Counted from the stretch's first letter, positions 32,292 to 42,714 are shown. The stretch is DNA of 60,000 nucleotides from Takakia lepidozioides (GCA_030704615.1 CM060733.1:66218001-66278000), one strand, 5' to 3'. Notes: generated from the letters alone by a model not told the origin. Program-made: numbers and translations.

Positions 32292-32329
32292 AACTACTTC
32301 GTCTGCATACACAGTGGGGAACGATTAAA

Positions 32330-32352
32330 AATCGAATGCGGCACCGCATTTC
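32330..32352. repeat. Solitary T1 palindrome in a methyltransferase intron
   Basis: GAATGCGGCACCGCATTTC lies between the GTAAT donor near 32,397 and the acceptor TATGCAG near 32,303 on the minus strand, i.e. inside an intron. Confidence 0.75.
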
Positions 32353-32399
32353 AAAACTCCAAAGAAAATGAAAGGACGAGTGCCAATGTCGTAATTACC

Positions 32400-32880
32400 T
32401 TTTTCCCTTCCGACCGAAGGCCCATTATGTTGATGCACGTCCACTTCTTCTTCAGAATTGGGACGACGCTCTTGCGGGTCCACTTTGCAATTCCTATCTA
32501 CGTGTTTTTGCCTCTGCTCGCCAGGACAACCACATAGCCTCTGTCGTCCAACACCATGCGGGCGAGCCCGAATCCTTTCTTCCAAAAGTCCTCGAAGTAC
32601 CTGTTCCAAGATGGCAAAGCTTGCAGTCCTTCCACAGGCTCTCCGTCCGGAATATCCAAGATGATCATATCGCAAGACCACTCGGTGGCATTTCCGCCCC
32701 TCCTGCAATCCTTGTCTGCACACACCCTCTCAAAGAACGAGACCATCTTCAGAAACCCAGGGGTGTCGGAAGGCTCTTCGGCAGCCGCCTTCTTCAGTGC
32801 TCTGCCCTTCAGACCCTCCATGGTCTTCATGTATGCCAACTTGGCTGCCCGTCCATCCAAAGCCGCCAAGAATGTTTGAC
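32400..32880 (-). pseudogene. Methyltransferase catalytic-loop exon
   Basis: After an acceptor (TTGGCAG) near 32,880: QTFLAALDGRAAKLAYMKTM, then CDMIILDIPDG (about 32,676-32,644), WNRYFEDFWKKGFGLARMVL and DDRGYVVVLASRG, a TAG (32,498-32,500), and IGIAKWTRKSVVPILKKKW to a GTAAT donor near 32,397. The hydrophobic-D-I-P-D element followed by an RGYVVVL strand sits where amino-methyltransferases have motif IV (DPPY/W) and the next strand. The second P and the aromatic residue are not conserved, so catalysis is doubtful. Motif I (LDLICGTG) lies later in the gene, the order seen in beta-type enzymes. Confidence 0.5.
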
Positions 32881-33229
32881 TGCCAACAAAAACATGCAGA
32901 AGCGTTACATTCAATTCATGTGGAAAGATTACCGGAAATTGGGGAAGGATGAGCAGAGGAAAATGGGAGGACGACTTACTTCGTATATCACCTCCACCAT
33001 TCCATCCATAGTGAGACGATACCATGTCCGGTCAGTTTTTGCCACGGCTTTCTGAATGAGCTCGGGCTCCAGCATTTCCGCGAACATGTGCGGATCAGTG
33101 AGACCAGTTTTCCTCACCCTGTACAGCATATGTGCCATGTGGGTATGCACGTACGCATTTTCAGTGACCCTGCAAGGCACAATCTCCAGTTCAGTCCACG
33201 AAAGCACGGAAACAAAACAGATTGGAAAC

Positions 33230-33252
33230 CGAAATGCGGCACCGCATTTCGA
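33230..33252. repeat. Second solitary T1 palindrome in a methyltransferase intron
   Basis: GAAATGCGGCACCGCATTTC lies between the donor near 33,282 (GTAAGATACTC) and the acceptor GTGCCTTGCAG near 33,175 of the minus-strand gene. Confidence 0.75.
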
Positions 33253-33289
33253 ACGTGCTTGGGAGGGTATGAGTATCTTACGAGTTGAG

Positions 33290-34174
33290 GTCCGCCATGG
33301 CATTCTTGAGCAGGGAGGAGTCTGCCGCCTTCACCTTGAGGATGACACACTCCACCATGTAATGCTAGCCAATGTGCTTGGCATGGTTCTGCTTGATGTA
33401 CTCCCACCAGGCGAGAAGTCGGTGATTCCCGTCCCACACAAAGAACATTTTACCCGACATATGGCCGAAGTCAGGATCACCCTTCAGTGTTGCCTCGAAT
33501 TCGTCGTTGCGAGTGTGCCAGTGGGTATCCCATGTTGACAATTCCTCCGCAGTGGGTCCACGAGATTCGCCGTCCTCATTCTCAAGGGAAACGTAGAAGG
33601 CTGGCGAACCTAAACGGTACCCTTCTCGAAATGCGAACTTGAGCTTATCCACATCTTCGGGAAGTGCCTGCCTGACGATGGGAAGGGAGACCATGCGACA
33701 GAGTGGGACTCGAAGAGTCCGCTGGAATACCCTACTGCCCAGAACTCTGCCAATGCTACTATGTGTCTCCTCCAACATTGTATCCGCTGCACTTTGGAAT
33801 TCCTCCGGAGACATTTCTGCTGGTGGCGGTAGGGGCTGAGCAGCTGGAGCATCCCCAACTGGAGCTGCACTCTGGGGAATCTTTGTGGACAATTCTGCAA
33901 TCGCAGAGGCCTCCTCCTCTTCCTCAACTGTGGTCAGGTCTTGCTGCGAACGTTGAGAGGCAGCACCCTCCTCCGGCACCAGATCGACGGTCGATCCCAT
34001 TGCCTTCGTTGCAGCAGAGACGCCCCCAACATCACCAGGCTGGAAATCAAGCAGGAACTGGGCTTCAACTCGTGGAATCGCTTTTGCGGGAGACTGCTCC
34101 GCCCTCCCCCTGATTGCCTTGTGCTTCCTCATTCTTGCAGGTGAAGGTGTCTGCTGCAATTGAATCTGCTTCAT
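33290..34174 (-). pseudogene. ParB-like (DGNHR) domain exon of the T1 methyltransferase gene
   Basis: Residues ~150-260 of this exon carry LKFAFREGYRLGSPAFYVSL and then KMFFVWDGNHRLLAWWEYI (coding bases about 33,440-33,405). A helix, then a strand, then D-G-N-H-R-L is the hallmark of the ParB/sulfiredoxin fold (compare DGQHR in DndB and GERR in ParB). The N-terminal 150 residues are low complexity (EEEEEASAIAEL, PPPAEMSPEEF). After a TAG at 33,365-33,367 the frame goes on (YMVECVILKVKAADSSLL) to a GTAAG donor near 33,282. In phages, ParB-like domains are often fused to DNA methyltransferases, which matches what follows. Confidence 0.6.
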
Positions 34175-35067
34175 TCGCCTGGGTGGGGGGAAACGGCCTG
34201 GTCCGGTTCATAAACAAGTTGAAGGACGGGCTGCTTCTTCTTCGTCTTTGCTGGAGAAGGGCTAGACCCCTGCTGGCGATTCTCCATGACCTTTGAAGGC
34301 GAGTCGTTCTCTGGGGCTTTGAACTGCAAAGACTTGCCCTTGGAAGCCGCGTCCTTGAAACGCACAAGGCTAGGACCGGCAGGAAGACCCGTGCTCGTGG
34401 ATCGGCTGGGTGTGCATGCTGCAGCTAGCTCCACGGACTCTGCCTGCGGCTCTTCGGATTCCTGCGATCCCTCCAGCACGTCCACCTTTCCGGTTAGGCA
34501 TGCAACATCTTCTGCAGTCAAGTCTCCTAGCATACAGTCTAAGAATTGCAGAAGAAAAATGAGGCGGGTTTCGGTGCTCGATCAGCTGGCGAATCCCGAT
34601 AGCACGGAGCTCTCACTGGTGGCTGGGTTGCCTGCGTGGCCTGATGCTACGAGATGGCAATCTCCTCCTGTAGACGCATCTGCTTCCTCCCCTTCGGCAT
34701 TGGCCTACGTCGGAAATACAATTTTCGGAGCTTGCGACGATGTCTCTTCTCTGGTGCACGCACTCCTTCCCTCTCAGGTTCGAGCATAAGAAGAACATAG
34801 ACAGGGAAAAAGGGCGAAGAGTGCAAATGGAAAGGGCGCGAGAGGGGTGACTGAGGAGACACGACAAAAGAAGATGAAACGGCGGTGATGCACCACTTGG
34901 GTTTGAAAGGGTTGGACGAAAGTGTCTCCTCGTGGACTTTGCGTCATTACGAAATTCAAATCGTTCAGGGTACGCCTGCCGTCCGAAAAACAAACATCAT
35001 TATCCAACGGTCAGGCCGCGCCGCCTCATGCCACTTCAGTCAAATAGTGGCGGAAGGTGCGACTCCG

Positions 35068-35935
35068 ATGGAAATGCGGTACCGCATTTCAGTTCCGATG
35101 TTTCACGATTTTTCGTCAGAACGGAAATGCGGTGCCGCATTTCCGTTCTGGAGAGTATGAAGGTCTCACCCGGGCGGAATTGCGGTGCCGCATTTCCGTT
35201 CTGGAATGTCGGGAGGTGCGACTCGGATGGAAATGCGCTGCCGCATTTCAGTTCCGATGATTCATGATTTTCAGTCAGAACGGAAATGTGGTACCGCATT
35301 TCCGTTCTGAATAGTATGAATGTCTCAAGCGGTCGGAATTGCGCTGTAGCTTTTCCGTCACTCGGCTCCATGCCTCAGATACAAAACGGAAATGCGGCGC
35401 CGCATTTCCGTTCTGGAATGTCGGAAAGTGCAACTCGGACGGAAATGCGGTGCCGCATTTCAGTTCCGATGGTTCAGGATTTTCAGTCAGAACGGAAATG
35501 CGGTATTTCCGTTCTGGAGAGTATGAAGGTCTTGTGAGGACGGAAATGCGGTGCAACATTTCTATCCCTCAGCTCCATGCGTCAGATACAAAACGGAAAT
35601 GCGGCGCCGTATTTCTGTTCTGGTATGTCGGAAGGTGCGACTCGGACGGAAATGCGGTGCCGCATTTCTGTTCCCGTTGTTCATAATTCTCAATCAGAAC
35701 GGAAATGCGGTACCGCATTTCCGTTCCACCTTCACATACCGTGCTTGCTGGATGGAAATGCGTTACCGCATTTCCGTTCTGGAGAGTATAAAGGTTTCCC
35801 CCGGAAGGAAACTCGGTGCCGCATTTCCGTCGCTCTGGTGCATGACGAAGATGCAAAACGGAAATGCGGCGCCGTATTTCCGTTCAGCAGCAATCGAAAG
35901 TATCATTTCGGACGAAAATCTGGAACCTCATTTCC
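35068..35935. repeat. T1 palindrome array 2 between divergent genes (~17 copies)
   Basis: Copies of GGAAATGCGG(C/T)(G/A)CCGCATTTCCGT start near 35,070, 35,123, 35,175, 35,229, 35,282, 35,335, 35,389, 35,441, 35,493, 35,540, 35,592, 35,647, 35,700, 35,754, 35,808, 35,860 and 35,912, so the period is about 53 bp (five DNA turns). The spacers are alternately related (GTTCTGGAGAGTATGAAGGT, GTTCTGGAATGTCGGAAGGTG, TCAGTTCCGATG...TTTTCAGTCAG). It sits in the probable bidirectional promoter of the two T1 genes. Confidence 0.9.
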
Positions 35936-36113
35936 GCATGCTGAACCTGAATGGGTTGCATTGTTCCGAAACAACACAATTGCGGCCAGTCTTGATGAGC
36001 ACAACTTGGTTGTCTGACCGTTTTAACTAATAGTACTGGCACTTGTCAGTGCGAACGTTCCTGTCTGCACCGAGAATACTGCTGGATCCACCCTCAGGAG
36101 AAACTGTCAGGAG

Positions 36114-39100
36114 ATGTTATCTTGTCGCCGAATCGGCCATCATTGTCTAACTTACTGGCTATGGAATCACACCTCCCACCTTCATGCATGTAGCTTGAAA
36201 CAATACTTTCCACTTCAATGTGCGACTTCCAATCGTCGATGGACTCCGCATGGTGCCTGTGAGCCTTGGTCTGTCGCTATACTGAACCTCGCACTTGCCA
36301 ACTTCGTGCGGTCTTCGATGGCTCCGAATTCCTACGCTATAGTTTGCTGTCCTCTGCAACTTGGGAGAGCCTGGATCCCAAACGAGGGAGGACTTTGCAG
36401 AGTGACTGAAACTTACCTTTGTTCCAAATTCAAGCTCAAACCGGGCACAGTTTATTTGGAAGAAGAAAGGAAGGATGTTCCTGGACAGGTTGACGAGACC
36501 ATTGTCGTGCTAGGTAACGACGGAGGTTGCGGAATCGAATGGCACGTACCCCCATCAGACACCATCCTGTACCGAGCTGTGGGAATGCCCATTCCCTTTC
36601 CGAATCAATCGCTGCCCACACCATCCACAAAGGAGTCCGGAAACCGACAGGCGGCCACTGCCAACGGAGAGGTATGCAACGATAATCATTCCCGACCTGG
36701 ACCGTCAAGACCCTCCATAGCTTCTCGTGTGGACGTATTCGACATTTCCGACGATGAAGATGAGTGCATTGAGGTCCCCATGTCCTCCACACGGTCATTC
36801 AAATCCAAGATGGACGTCTCTACAAGTGCTACGCATGTACCCTCGAGCATAACTCCAACCCGGTCCATTGTGCAGCTCCTACGGCAACATCACCTCGATG
36901 GTTCTCGCTCCGAGCTGGCTGCTCTCGACTATGCCAAATTTCCAGTCAGGAAGGTAACGTATCTGCCTCCTTGGCGAGAGGCAACATGCGTGAGGCTGTG
37001 CAGGAAGCACACGACATCATAAAAGAGGAGGTGAAATTGAGCCCCAGAGCCAAACCAAAGCAGATTCAGCTGAAGGCAGCCCACAAGATTGCTCTTGGCA
37101 AAATCATGTCTGAAGATGGTTCAGACCGAGTGCCCTTGAACGAAGAGGAGATGCTTGACCTGTTGGAGTCCGTCTCGCACGTTTGTAGTCCGAATGTGCG
37201 GAATCACATTGTATCTTGCAAGCAGGAGTTCGGCCGGGGGTCGGACATGCACTCAATCCTGGAGGTGAAACGAATGACTGGATATGACTACATCCAAGGT
37301 AGCAGGTTTCCAGGGCAAGGCAGCAAATCTGATCGTTGTTACATTTTTAAAATGTCGACGTGTGGGCCTGGGAGTAGAGTCGACTTGGTCACTCGCATGA
37401 CAACTGGAAACTTGTCGAATGCTTGGGTGATGTTTGATCACATCAAGCGAATTACAAACCATCAGTGGGTGACTATGGGTGTGCATGTTTATGACTATCA
37501 CTCCAAGAGGCTCATGACGATTGCAATCTGCGAGATGAAAGGGGAGGACACACAGTCGGAGATGCATCTGTGGGAGGGCATAAACGAGCAGATGGCAAGG
37601 GCGGGATTGCCAAAGCCCAATTTTAGGGGATTCATGGCAGACAACGCTCAGGCCAACTGGGCAGCGGTGCGGCGTGTGTACGGTGAGGACCCCAATGTTC
37701 CAATGGAGGGGAAAGAGAGATCCTGTGGATTCCATTGGATGCAGAGTCTATCTCACTACACTACCAAATTTGTTGCTAGCTCATTCCAGGCTGAACACCG
37801 TGTCCTTTGTACGGCGTGGAAGGATGCACCCACATTTGATGACGCGGAGGTTAAGTTTGCTATTATCGAGGCTTGGTGGAACACGTCAGGTGCAGTGGAG
37901 ACAACCAATCTGGGAGCCTTGCACAGCTGGTTGGGGTGGTGGCATTTCCGGTATCGACAGTTCGGACAGTACATGCGGGAGGTATGATGCTGTCATTTTC
38001 GTGCAATTGTCTTTCTATTACAGACCTTTCCATTGGTTCCTCACCATTGTTTGTGTCCTTGTAGGAGCGGTGCTTGGATTCCGACACAGACATGCCGAAC
38101 ACGAATATGGCAGAATCAGTCCACTCCTCTTGGCGAGCGTCTTCTGCCGCACATATGGTGACGTAGTGACGACCACAATGGAGGACATCGACAGAGCAAT
38201 CATGCAGCAAGCCACGTACTACAAGTTCCTGAGCGGGAAACAATGGGGCTTTGGGCCGGACAGGGAGGAATTGTTGGTACGAACAGCTTCGAGGTCGAAG
38301 AATCCACTAAAATGGGCGACAGCTTTGCGAGAGAAGATCAAAGGGACGCCTCTGCATCGCAGAGGTGAGCACCTAGAGGGGGACGTCCGTACTCGCCCTG
38401 TGAGGTGGAGGATTGAAGAGGAACCCGGGTGCGAAGAGGATTCCTAGAGATCCCACAGGAACATTCGGACAGCACCTCGAGGGCCCGTCATGTTGCCGCA
38501 CAATGTGTCTTCCAGCAGTGAAAGCCCAAGAAATTCCAGATCGCCATCGCCTTCAAGCGGGGATTCCATGCGAGAAATTCCCACCGCTCGCTTGCCCTAG
38601 ATTCCGCCCGTTGTTATGCAGTATGGCCAAGCCATTGTGGAGACGACTGTGTCTGCGTCACAGTGGAGAATTGCTCGCACAAAGCCGTCGTTTCAAGGCA
38701 GGTGTTCCGCAATTCGAGTGGATACACGGCAACGTTGTTTAGAGATGATAAGGAGGAATCCAGATGGTGTTGTCCCTGCTCCTACTTTTACAGGAAGATT
38801 TGTCCATGCAAAGTTTGCGGAGGCGACAACCACCCAGTTCTGGTTCTGCATGCACAACATTATGACTTGCGTGTATGGAAAGCCCAAGTACGGCATACAA
38901 ACAATGCCAGAGGCTCCCTTGGTGTGGCTGGTGGAACCAGAATGCGATCTGAGTCAGGTTGAGGCCAACGCCCTTACCGCCGCAGGATTTCGGATGGTGC
39001 AGCGCACTGACGTCCCCAGACAACCATTTTCGCTTCCACAGCCTCCACCACCGACCCCTATGAAAGCAAGAACAATGGGACCCGACAGCTCTAAGCATCC

Positions 39101-39494
39101 TACACACCGTTGGGGGAAACCGAAGAGGCGGCGACCTCCCTCGAAAGTGAACGAGACAAGGATGAGGAATGCACTTCGGATGAATTGTACAATCCAGAGC
39201 TCGACAGAAGTGCTCCCACCAGGCTTCGGGCGTGTGTATCAGATGGCCACGGCAGGCTCAGCTGTTCGCAATGAGGTGTACACCATCACCATTTCAGAAT
39301 TACCCACCTGCAATTGCACCGACTTCCAGATCATGGCGAACAAGGGGGCATCATACTGCCCTTGCAAGCATCTGTACTACGTGTACCTAAAGAGACTCCG
39401 GTGTAATTCCACAACTCATCACTTCATACATGCACCAGGGTTGAGCCCCCAAGAGGTGCACACTCTTCTGAATATGGATCCAGGGGACCAGTGA
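36114..39494 (+). pseudogene. T1 transposase (MULE/KDZ-like DDE type) with SWIM zinc finger
   Basis: Expected to cut and join element ends. An N-terminal variable part (36,300-36,950, acidic segment DISDDEDECIEVP) is followed by the conserved core from about 36,990: EEVKLSPRAKPKQIQLKAAH, FGRGSDMHSILEVKR, GYDYIQGSRFPGQGSKSDRC, VMFDHIKRITNHQWVTMGVH, FRGFMADNAQANWAAV and CGFHWMQSL. Acidic residues in FDH and MADN plus CxFHW resemble the second half of MULE/KDZ catalytic domains; I do not assign the third acidic residue. A clear intron runs 37,982-38,064 (GTATGATG...CTTGTAG). The C-terminal part (38,065-39,494) ends with a SWIM finger CNC...CPCKH (39,308-39,371). Damage: a frameshift near 38,160 and in-frame TAGs at 38,445-38,447 and 38,598-38,600. 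About 65-70% identical by eye to T2 over the core. Confidence 0.8.
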
Positions 39495-39744
39495 GCTTGG
39501 CTTGCGGTCCCAACACTATGGTACGCCCATCCTTTTCGGATAGTAGAACTGTACTACTGCAAGTAGCTCTGACTCTGGCCACAGAAAGGTCCGACTTATG
39601 TCTTGCCTACCAGTAACCTGTTTTGCTCGAACTAAGATAATACTATGTCATTCACTCGTGTTTCCACGTGCATGTATTTTTGTGTGTTGGAGGGTTCATG
39701 TTTTTTTGCTCTCCCAAATTTTGCTTTCCTCCTTCGACCCCCGG

Positions 39745-40062
39745 CAAGGAAATGCGGCGCCGCATTTCCAAGTAACGTCATAGGTACTGGTAGATGCGGC
39801 ATTCGCCAACACCAAACTGCCCAGAAATTTCGCACATACGAACCCTAATGCGGCACCGTATTTCCCAGTTGAGTCGCAAACCTTTCCCGCCGAATACTCG
39901 AAGATGACAGAATTGTGCAGACTCTATTGGTTCAATCGCGGTAAAAGGGTCAGCTTCATTCCAATGTTAAGGCATGTAAAATCGCGGAATACTCTATACA
40001 GGCCAGTATGCGACGTCCTTTTGCCGTGGTATACTGGATTTCTCGTTACACGGTCACTCATT
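39745..40062. repeat. T1 3' palindromes
   Basis: AAATGCGGCGCCGCATTTCC at 39,749-39,768 is a perfect copy. TAATGCGGCACCGTATTTCC follows at about 39,847, and a partial GCGGCATTCGCC at about 39,796. They lie between the transposase stop and the CATGAGC-rich end. Confidence 0.8.
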
Positions 40063-40315
40063 TCCATGAGCGGATCTAAAAAACCATGAGCGGAGTTGTT
40101 ACTGACGACATATCTTCGCTGCATTACAGGATCTGGAACTTCCAAAAACGGCAAGGTCAAATAAAAAAACTATTATTTTAATACTTGTTTAATCTGCCGC
40201 ATTTCCAAATTTGGAGGAGTCCGCTCATGAAATCCGCGTGTCTTAGACTTCGGCTCACCGCTCATGCGGCTCATGCGGCTCATGGCTCATGGCTCATGAT
40301 TTCTGCTCATGAAAT
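40063..40315. repeat. T1 right terminal sequence (CATGAGC-rich)
   Basis: Read inward from 40,315 (reverse complement): ATTTCATGAGCAGAAATCATGAGCC, several CATGAGCCG units, TTTCATGAGCGGACTCC, CAAATTTGGAAATGCGGC, an AT-rich stretch, then oppositely oriented CCGCTCATGG copies near 40,085 and 40,065. T2 has the same order: ATTTCATGAGCATGAGC, TTTTCATGAGCAGAAG, CAAATTTTGGAAAT, AT-rich, GTGCTCATG. Beyond 40,315 the sequence is R3 gag. So this is the outer end of the family. Confidence 0.7.
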
Positions 40316-42085
40316 AGTAAACCTCCTCTTTTTCTCCTGCCATGTTGCACTTTCTGGATATTGTTTCCGTTCTTCTTCAATCTCCTTATCTGGAGGTTTC
40401 TGTTTCTTGGCCTGAGTTTGGGTTACCGCAAGAGTATCCACTACAGGGGTTACCACACTTACGGCTACATTTGGTCCGGCTTCCATATTTCCCACTTCTG
40501 CCTCATGCTTGATTCGCAATTGGCATTCATGTTTCCAGTGTCCCTCTTTCTTGCAATAGTGGCATCTCGTGATTTCTTTGTTTCTGGGTTGATGTTCCCT
40601 ATCCCTTGGTGGATATTCATTTTGTGGCCTCTGATAACGATTACCCATGTTGTATCGTCTTGGTTCGTCCGATCCTCCCCATCGGATTTGGACTTGGTGT
40701 ACCCCCACCTCTCGTGTGTACCCAGTCTTCTTGGCCCGTTGGTTGTAAATACAATGGCTGGTATTATGATTGTTCATATGACAAATATCACAATATTTGT
40801 CCTTCATATGGCATTCCGTTGCCAGGTGTCCTGCAGTCCCGCATTTGTGACACCATGTTGCCTTTCGTGGCCCTTCATCTTTAAAATTCTTGATAGCCTC
40901 TGCTATCTTCTGATCCAAAGTGGTTTTGTCAATCACTTCTTTCTTCTTTTGCTTGGGCTTTTCTTCATCATCAGAGTCTTCTTCTTCCAAGAGATCCTTG
41001 GAATCTTTGCTTCTGCTCTGATGGAATCCCAATTCCAACTTCTTTGCAGTCCCTACTACTTCAGCCAAAGTGTTGTTAGGCATGACTGTAACCATGGTTA
41101 CGTATTCAGGACGAAGTCCATTGATGAACCATGATTTTTGCAAATCATCCCTTGGTGCTTGAGGTAGCTTCCTGATCAGAGTCTTCATTCTCTCCAAGTA
41201 GTCGACTACCAATTCTTTCTTTTTCTGTCTTAGGTTCTGTAATCCTGTGAAGATTTCAGACGTGGATTTGTTGGATCTATATCTTTCTTGAAACGCGGCT
41301 CTCATATCCGCCCAATTCGCAAAGTGATTGGCTGGGAAAGTTGCCAACCATTCAATGCCTTTTCGGGCCATTGAACAAGGAAATAGTCGGATCTTCTCTT
41401 GGTCTGTTGCTTCATTGTAAATGGTGCACATGTTTTCAAATTGATTAAGATGGATATTTGGATCAGATTTCCCATCATATAAAGGAAATGGTGGTCTGGT
41501 TTTGCTTGTTGCTAAAGCCATCGGTGTAGCTGGTGCAACTGGTTGTCCAAACTGGGATGGTCCCGCTGCTGCTGGTTGTGGTGGTGTTGGTGTTTGTCTT
41601 CCAAACAATGATTCAAAGCTAGGAGGTCCTTGTCCCAATGATAGTCGTCTTCCAGCTGCTGTCCCTACTAAGCTTAATGAATCTTTAAAAGCTTTGAGTG
41701 CAGTTCTGGTTATCTTTTCTGGAGAAGTGCTTTCACTTCTTTCACCTTCTTCACTCAAAATGTTCTCAAATCTTTCTTCTAATATTTCAGCAAAACCTCT
41801 ATTTGGGCTTGTTACTGTAGAAGGTCCTTCAGATCTTTCTTGTGGTAACCATTCACCAAGTACATTACTGGCAACTTCTTCTGGTGTAGTGTTCCCACTT
41901 CCCACCGATCCGATTTCCTGATCTTCTGGTTTATCACTGTTTGATGTCTCACCTTGAATAATTTTCAAGTTCTGTAATTCTAGGAACTCTCCTCTTAACC
42001 AAGCCTCCTTTTCTGCAGCATATTTCTCTATTCGTTCAGCTCTGTCTTGTTTAGTTTTTTCCTTAATTTCCTCTTTCATTCCCAC
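40316..42085 (-). CDS. R3 Gag, truncated by T1
   Basis: About 590 codons. N-terminal basic/acidic region, Gln/Pro-rich linker, gag domain (PPFPLYDGKSDPNIHLNQFE, RLFPCSMARKGIEWLATFP, AAFQERYRSNKSTSEIFTGL), acidic-Lys segment, then CCHC knuckles CHKCGTAGHLATEC, CDICHMNNHNTSHC and CHYCKKEGHWKHEC. These have the same spacing as in R1/R2, so it belongs to the same wider lineage. The frame runs into the T1 terminal sequence at about 40,315, so protease and pol are missing. Confidence 0.85.
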
Positions 42086-42362
42086 ATCATATGTAGAATT
42101 CCTTTTCAGTACCCTTTAAAACAGTCTTGGTATGTCAGTAAAGAAAATTTATAGTGTCTCTACCCTTTCTTCAAGACTCATCCTATCTTGCAAGAATCCG
42201 TATTACAACTTAATTTTCCTTTTTACTGATTGATCACCAAACTTTTTAATGAGCACAATAATACCATCTGTCTTTTTCAGTGTATCTGACTTGCAATAAG
42301 TCTTTGGGTATCCAGTACTCCACTGCTTCTATGATCGTGTGACAATATTCATAATTTGAACA

Positions 42363-42712
42363 TCATTCTCTGAAAATATAACTAGTGTAACAAACTTTTC
42401 TGATTGGGATTAGAGTAATCAATAGAGCTAGACGAGACAACCACTCTTCACTTCTAAACCTACATTCCCAAGGTGCTCGTGTAATATTGATCACTCCTCC
42501 CTTCAATCCCCATTTGTCATCTTCTTTCACGACTGACATAAAGATTTTCTGTTGTATTGCTCTTGGTAAACCATGAATTTTTTCCATGAATGTTTTCCAT
42601 TCCTTTGCTTCTGTTGACTCGTTCTGTCGTGATTTCAAGAAATCACTGAGTAACCATCCTTCTTTGAGTACTTTTGAACTCAACATACCGTTAGTCCCCA
42701 GTATGGTCGCCA
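42363..42712 (-). CDS. R3 ORF0, shortened
   Basis: A frame upstream of R3 gag with LKGGVINITRAPWECRFRSE and RLALLITLIPIRKVCY. This aligns with LEKGVIKIYQVAFRGRARW and VIALLSIKRVEF in R1 and R2 ORF0. No ATG is visible right after the PBS in this frame. A ~280-bp decayed stretch separates it from gag. Confidence 0.5.
42695..42712 (-). promoter_or_regulatory. R3 primer-binding site
   Basis: TGGCGACCATACTGGGGA on the minus strand, two bases inside an LTR end (...TTAACA-TT). Identical to the R1 and R2 sites although the LTRs differ. Confidence 0.75.
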
Positions 42713-42714
42713 AA

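Larger units (their letters stand above)
30520..34800 (-). pseudogene. T1 ParB-like / amino-methyltransferase gene, rearranged
   Basis: A multi-exon minus-strand gene. Order: a Ser/Pro/Lys-rich N-terminus (34,533-34,171), ParB-like domain (34,174-33,290), a linker exon (33,180-32,990), a methyltransferase half (32,880-32,400), motif I exons (now scrambled, 32,290-30,706), a C-terminal exon (31,925-31,645: YSLPSYAAKLANTAIRRCEN, ILERAREDRRIRKEL) and an acidic end (about 30,710-30,520: LSADREDDEPTEV...DDDSDDFQD). Introns with GTAAG donors and CAG acceptors are clear. It is broken by in-frame TAG codons (33,365-33,367; 32,498-32,500) and by an inverted, duplicated segment. By position it is the partner of the transposase gene, divergent from a shared palindrome array. 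A role in DNA binding/modification of the element is inferred. Confidence 0.7.
29600..40315. mobile_element. Large DNA transposon T1 (transposase plus ParB-methyltransferase gene)
   Basis: Unit defined by the palindrome AAATGCGGCGCCGCATTT, found from 29,609 to about 40,200 and not elsewhere in the window. It contains divergent genes: a minus-strand ParB-methyltransferase gene (34.8-30.5 kb) and a plus-strand transposase gene (36.1-39.5 kb). Palindrome arrays lie between the genes and beyond the 3' end of the minus-strand gene, with isolated copies in introns and after the transposase. The right end, 40,063-40,315, is a CATGAGC-rich sequence homologous to the left end of T2, and it abuts Ty3 gag sequence. 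I do not find the matching left terminus near 29.5 kb, so the left boundary is a guess. Confidence 0.65.

Noticed and set aside
29609-35935. CRISPR-like array
   Set aside because: Repeats are short self-complementary sites with related, partly repeated spacers, in an intron-containing eukaryotic transposon; no cas genes.
30520-39494. TAG recoded as an amino acid in T1
   Set aside because: Frameshifts and scrambling in the same genes, and TGG in the matching copies, make ordinary decay more likely.
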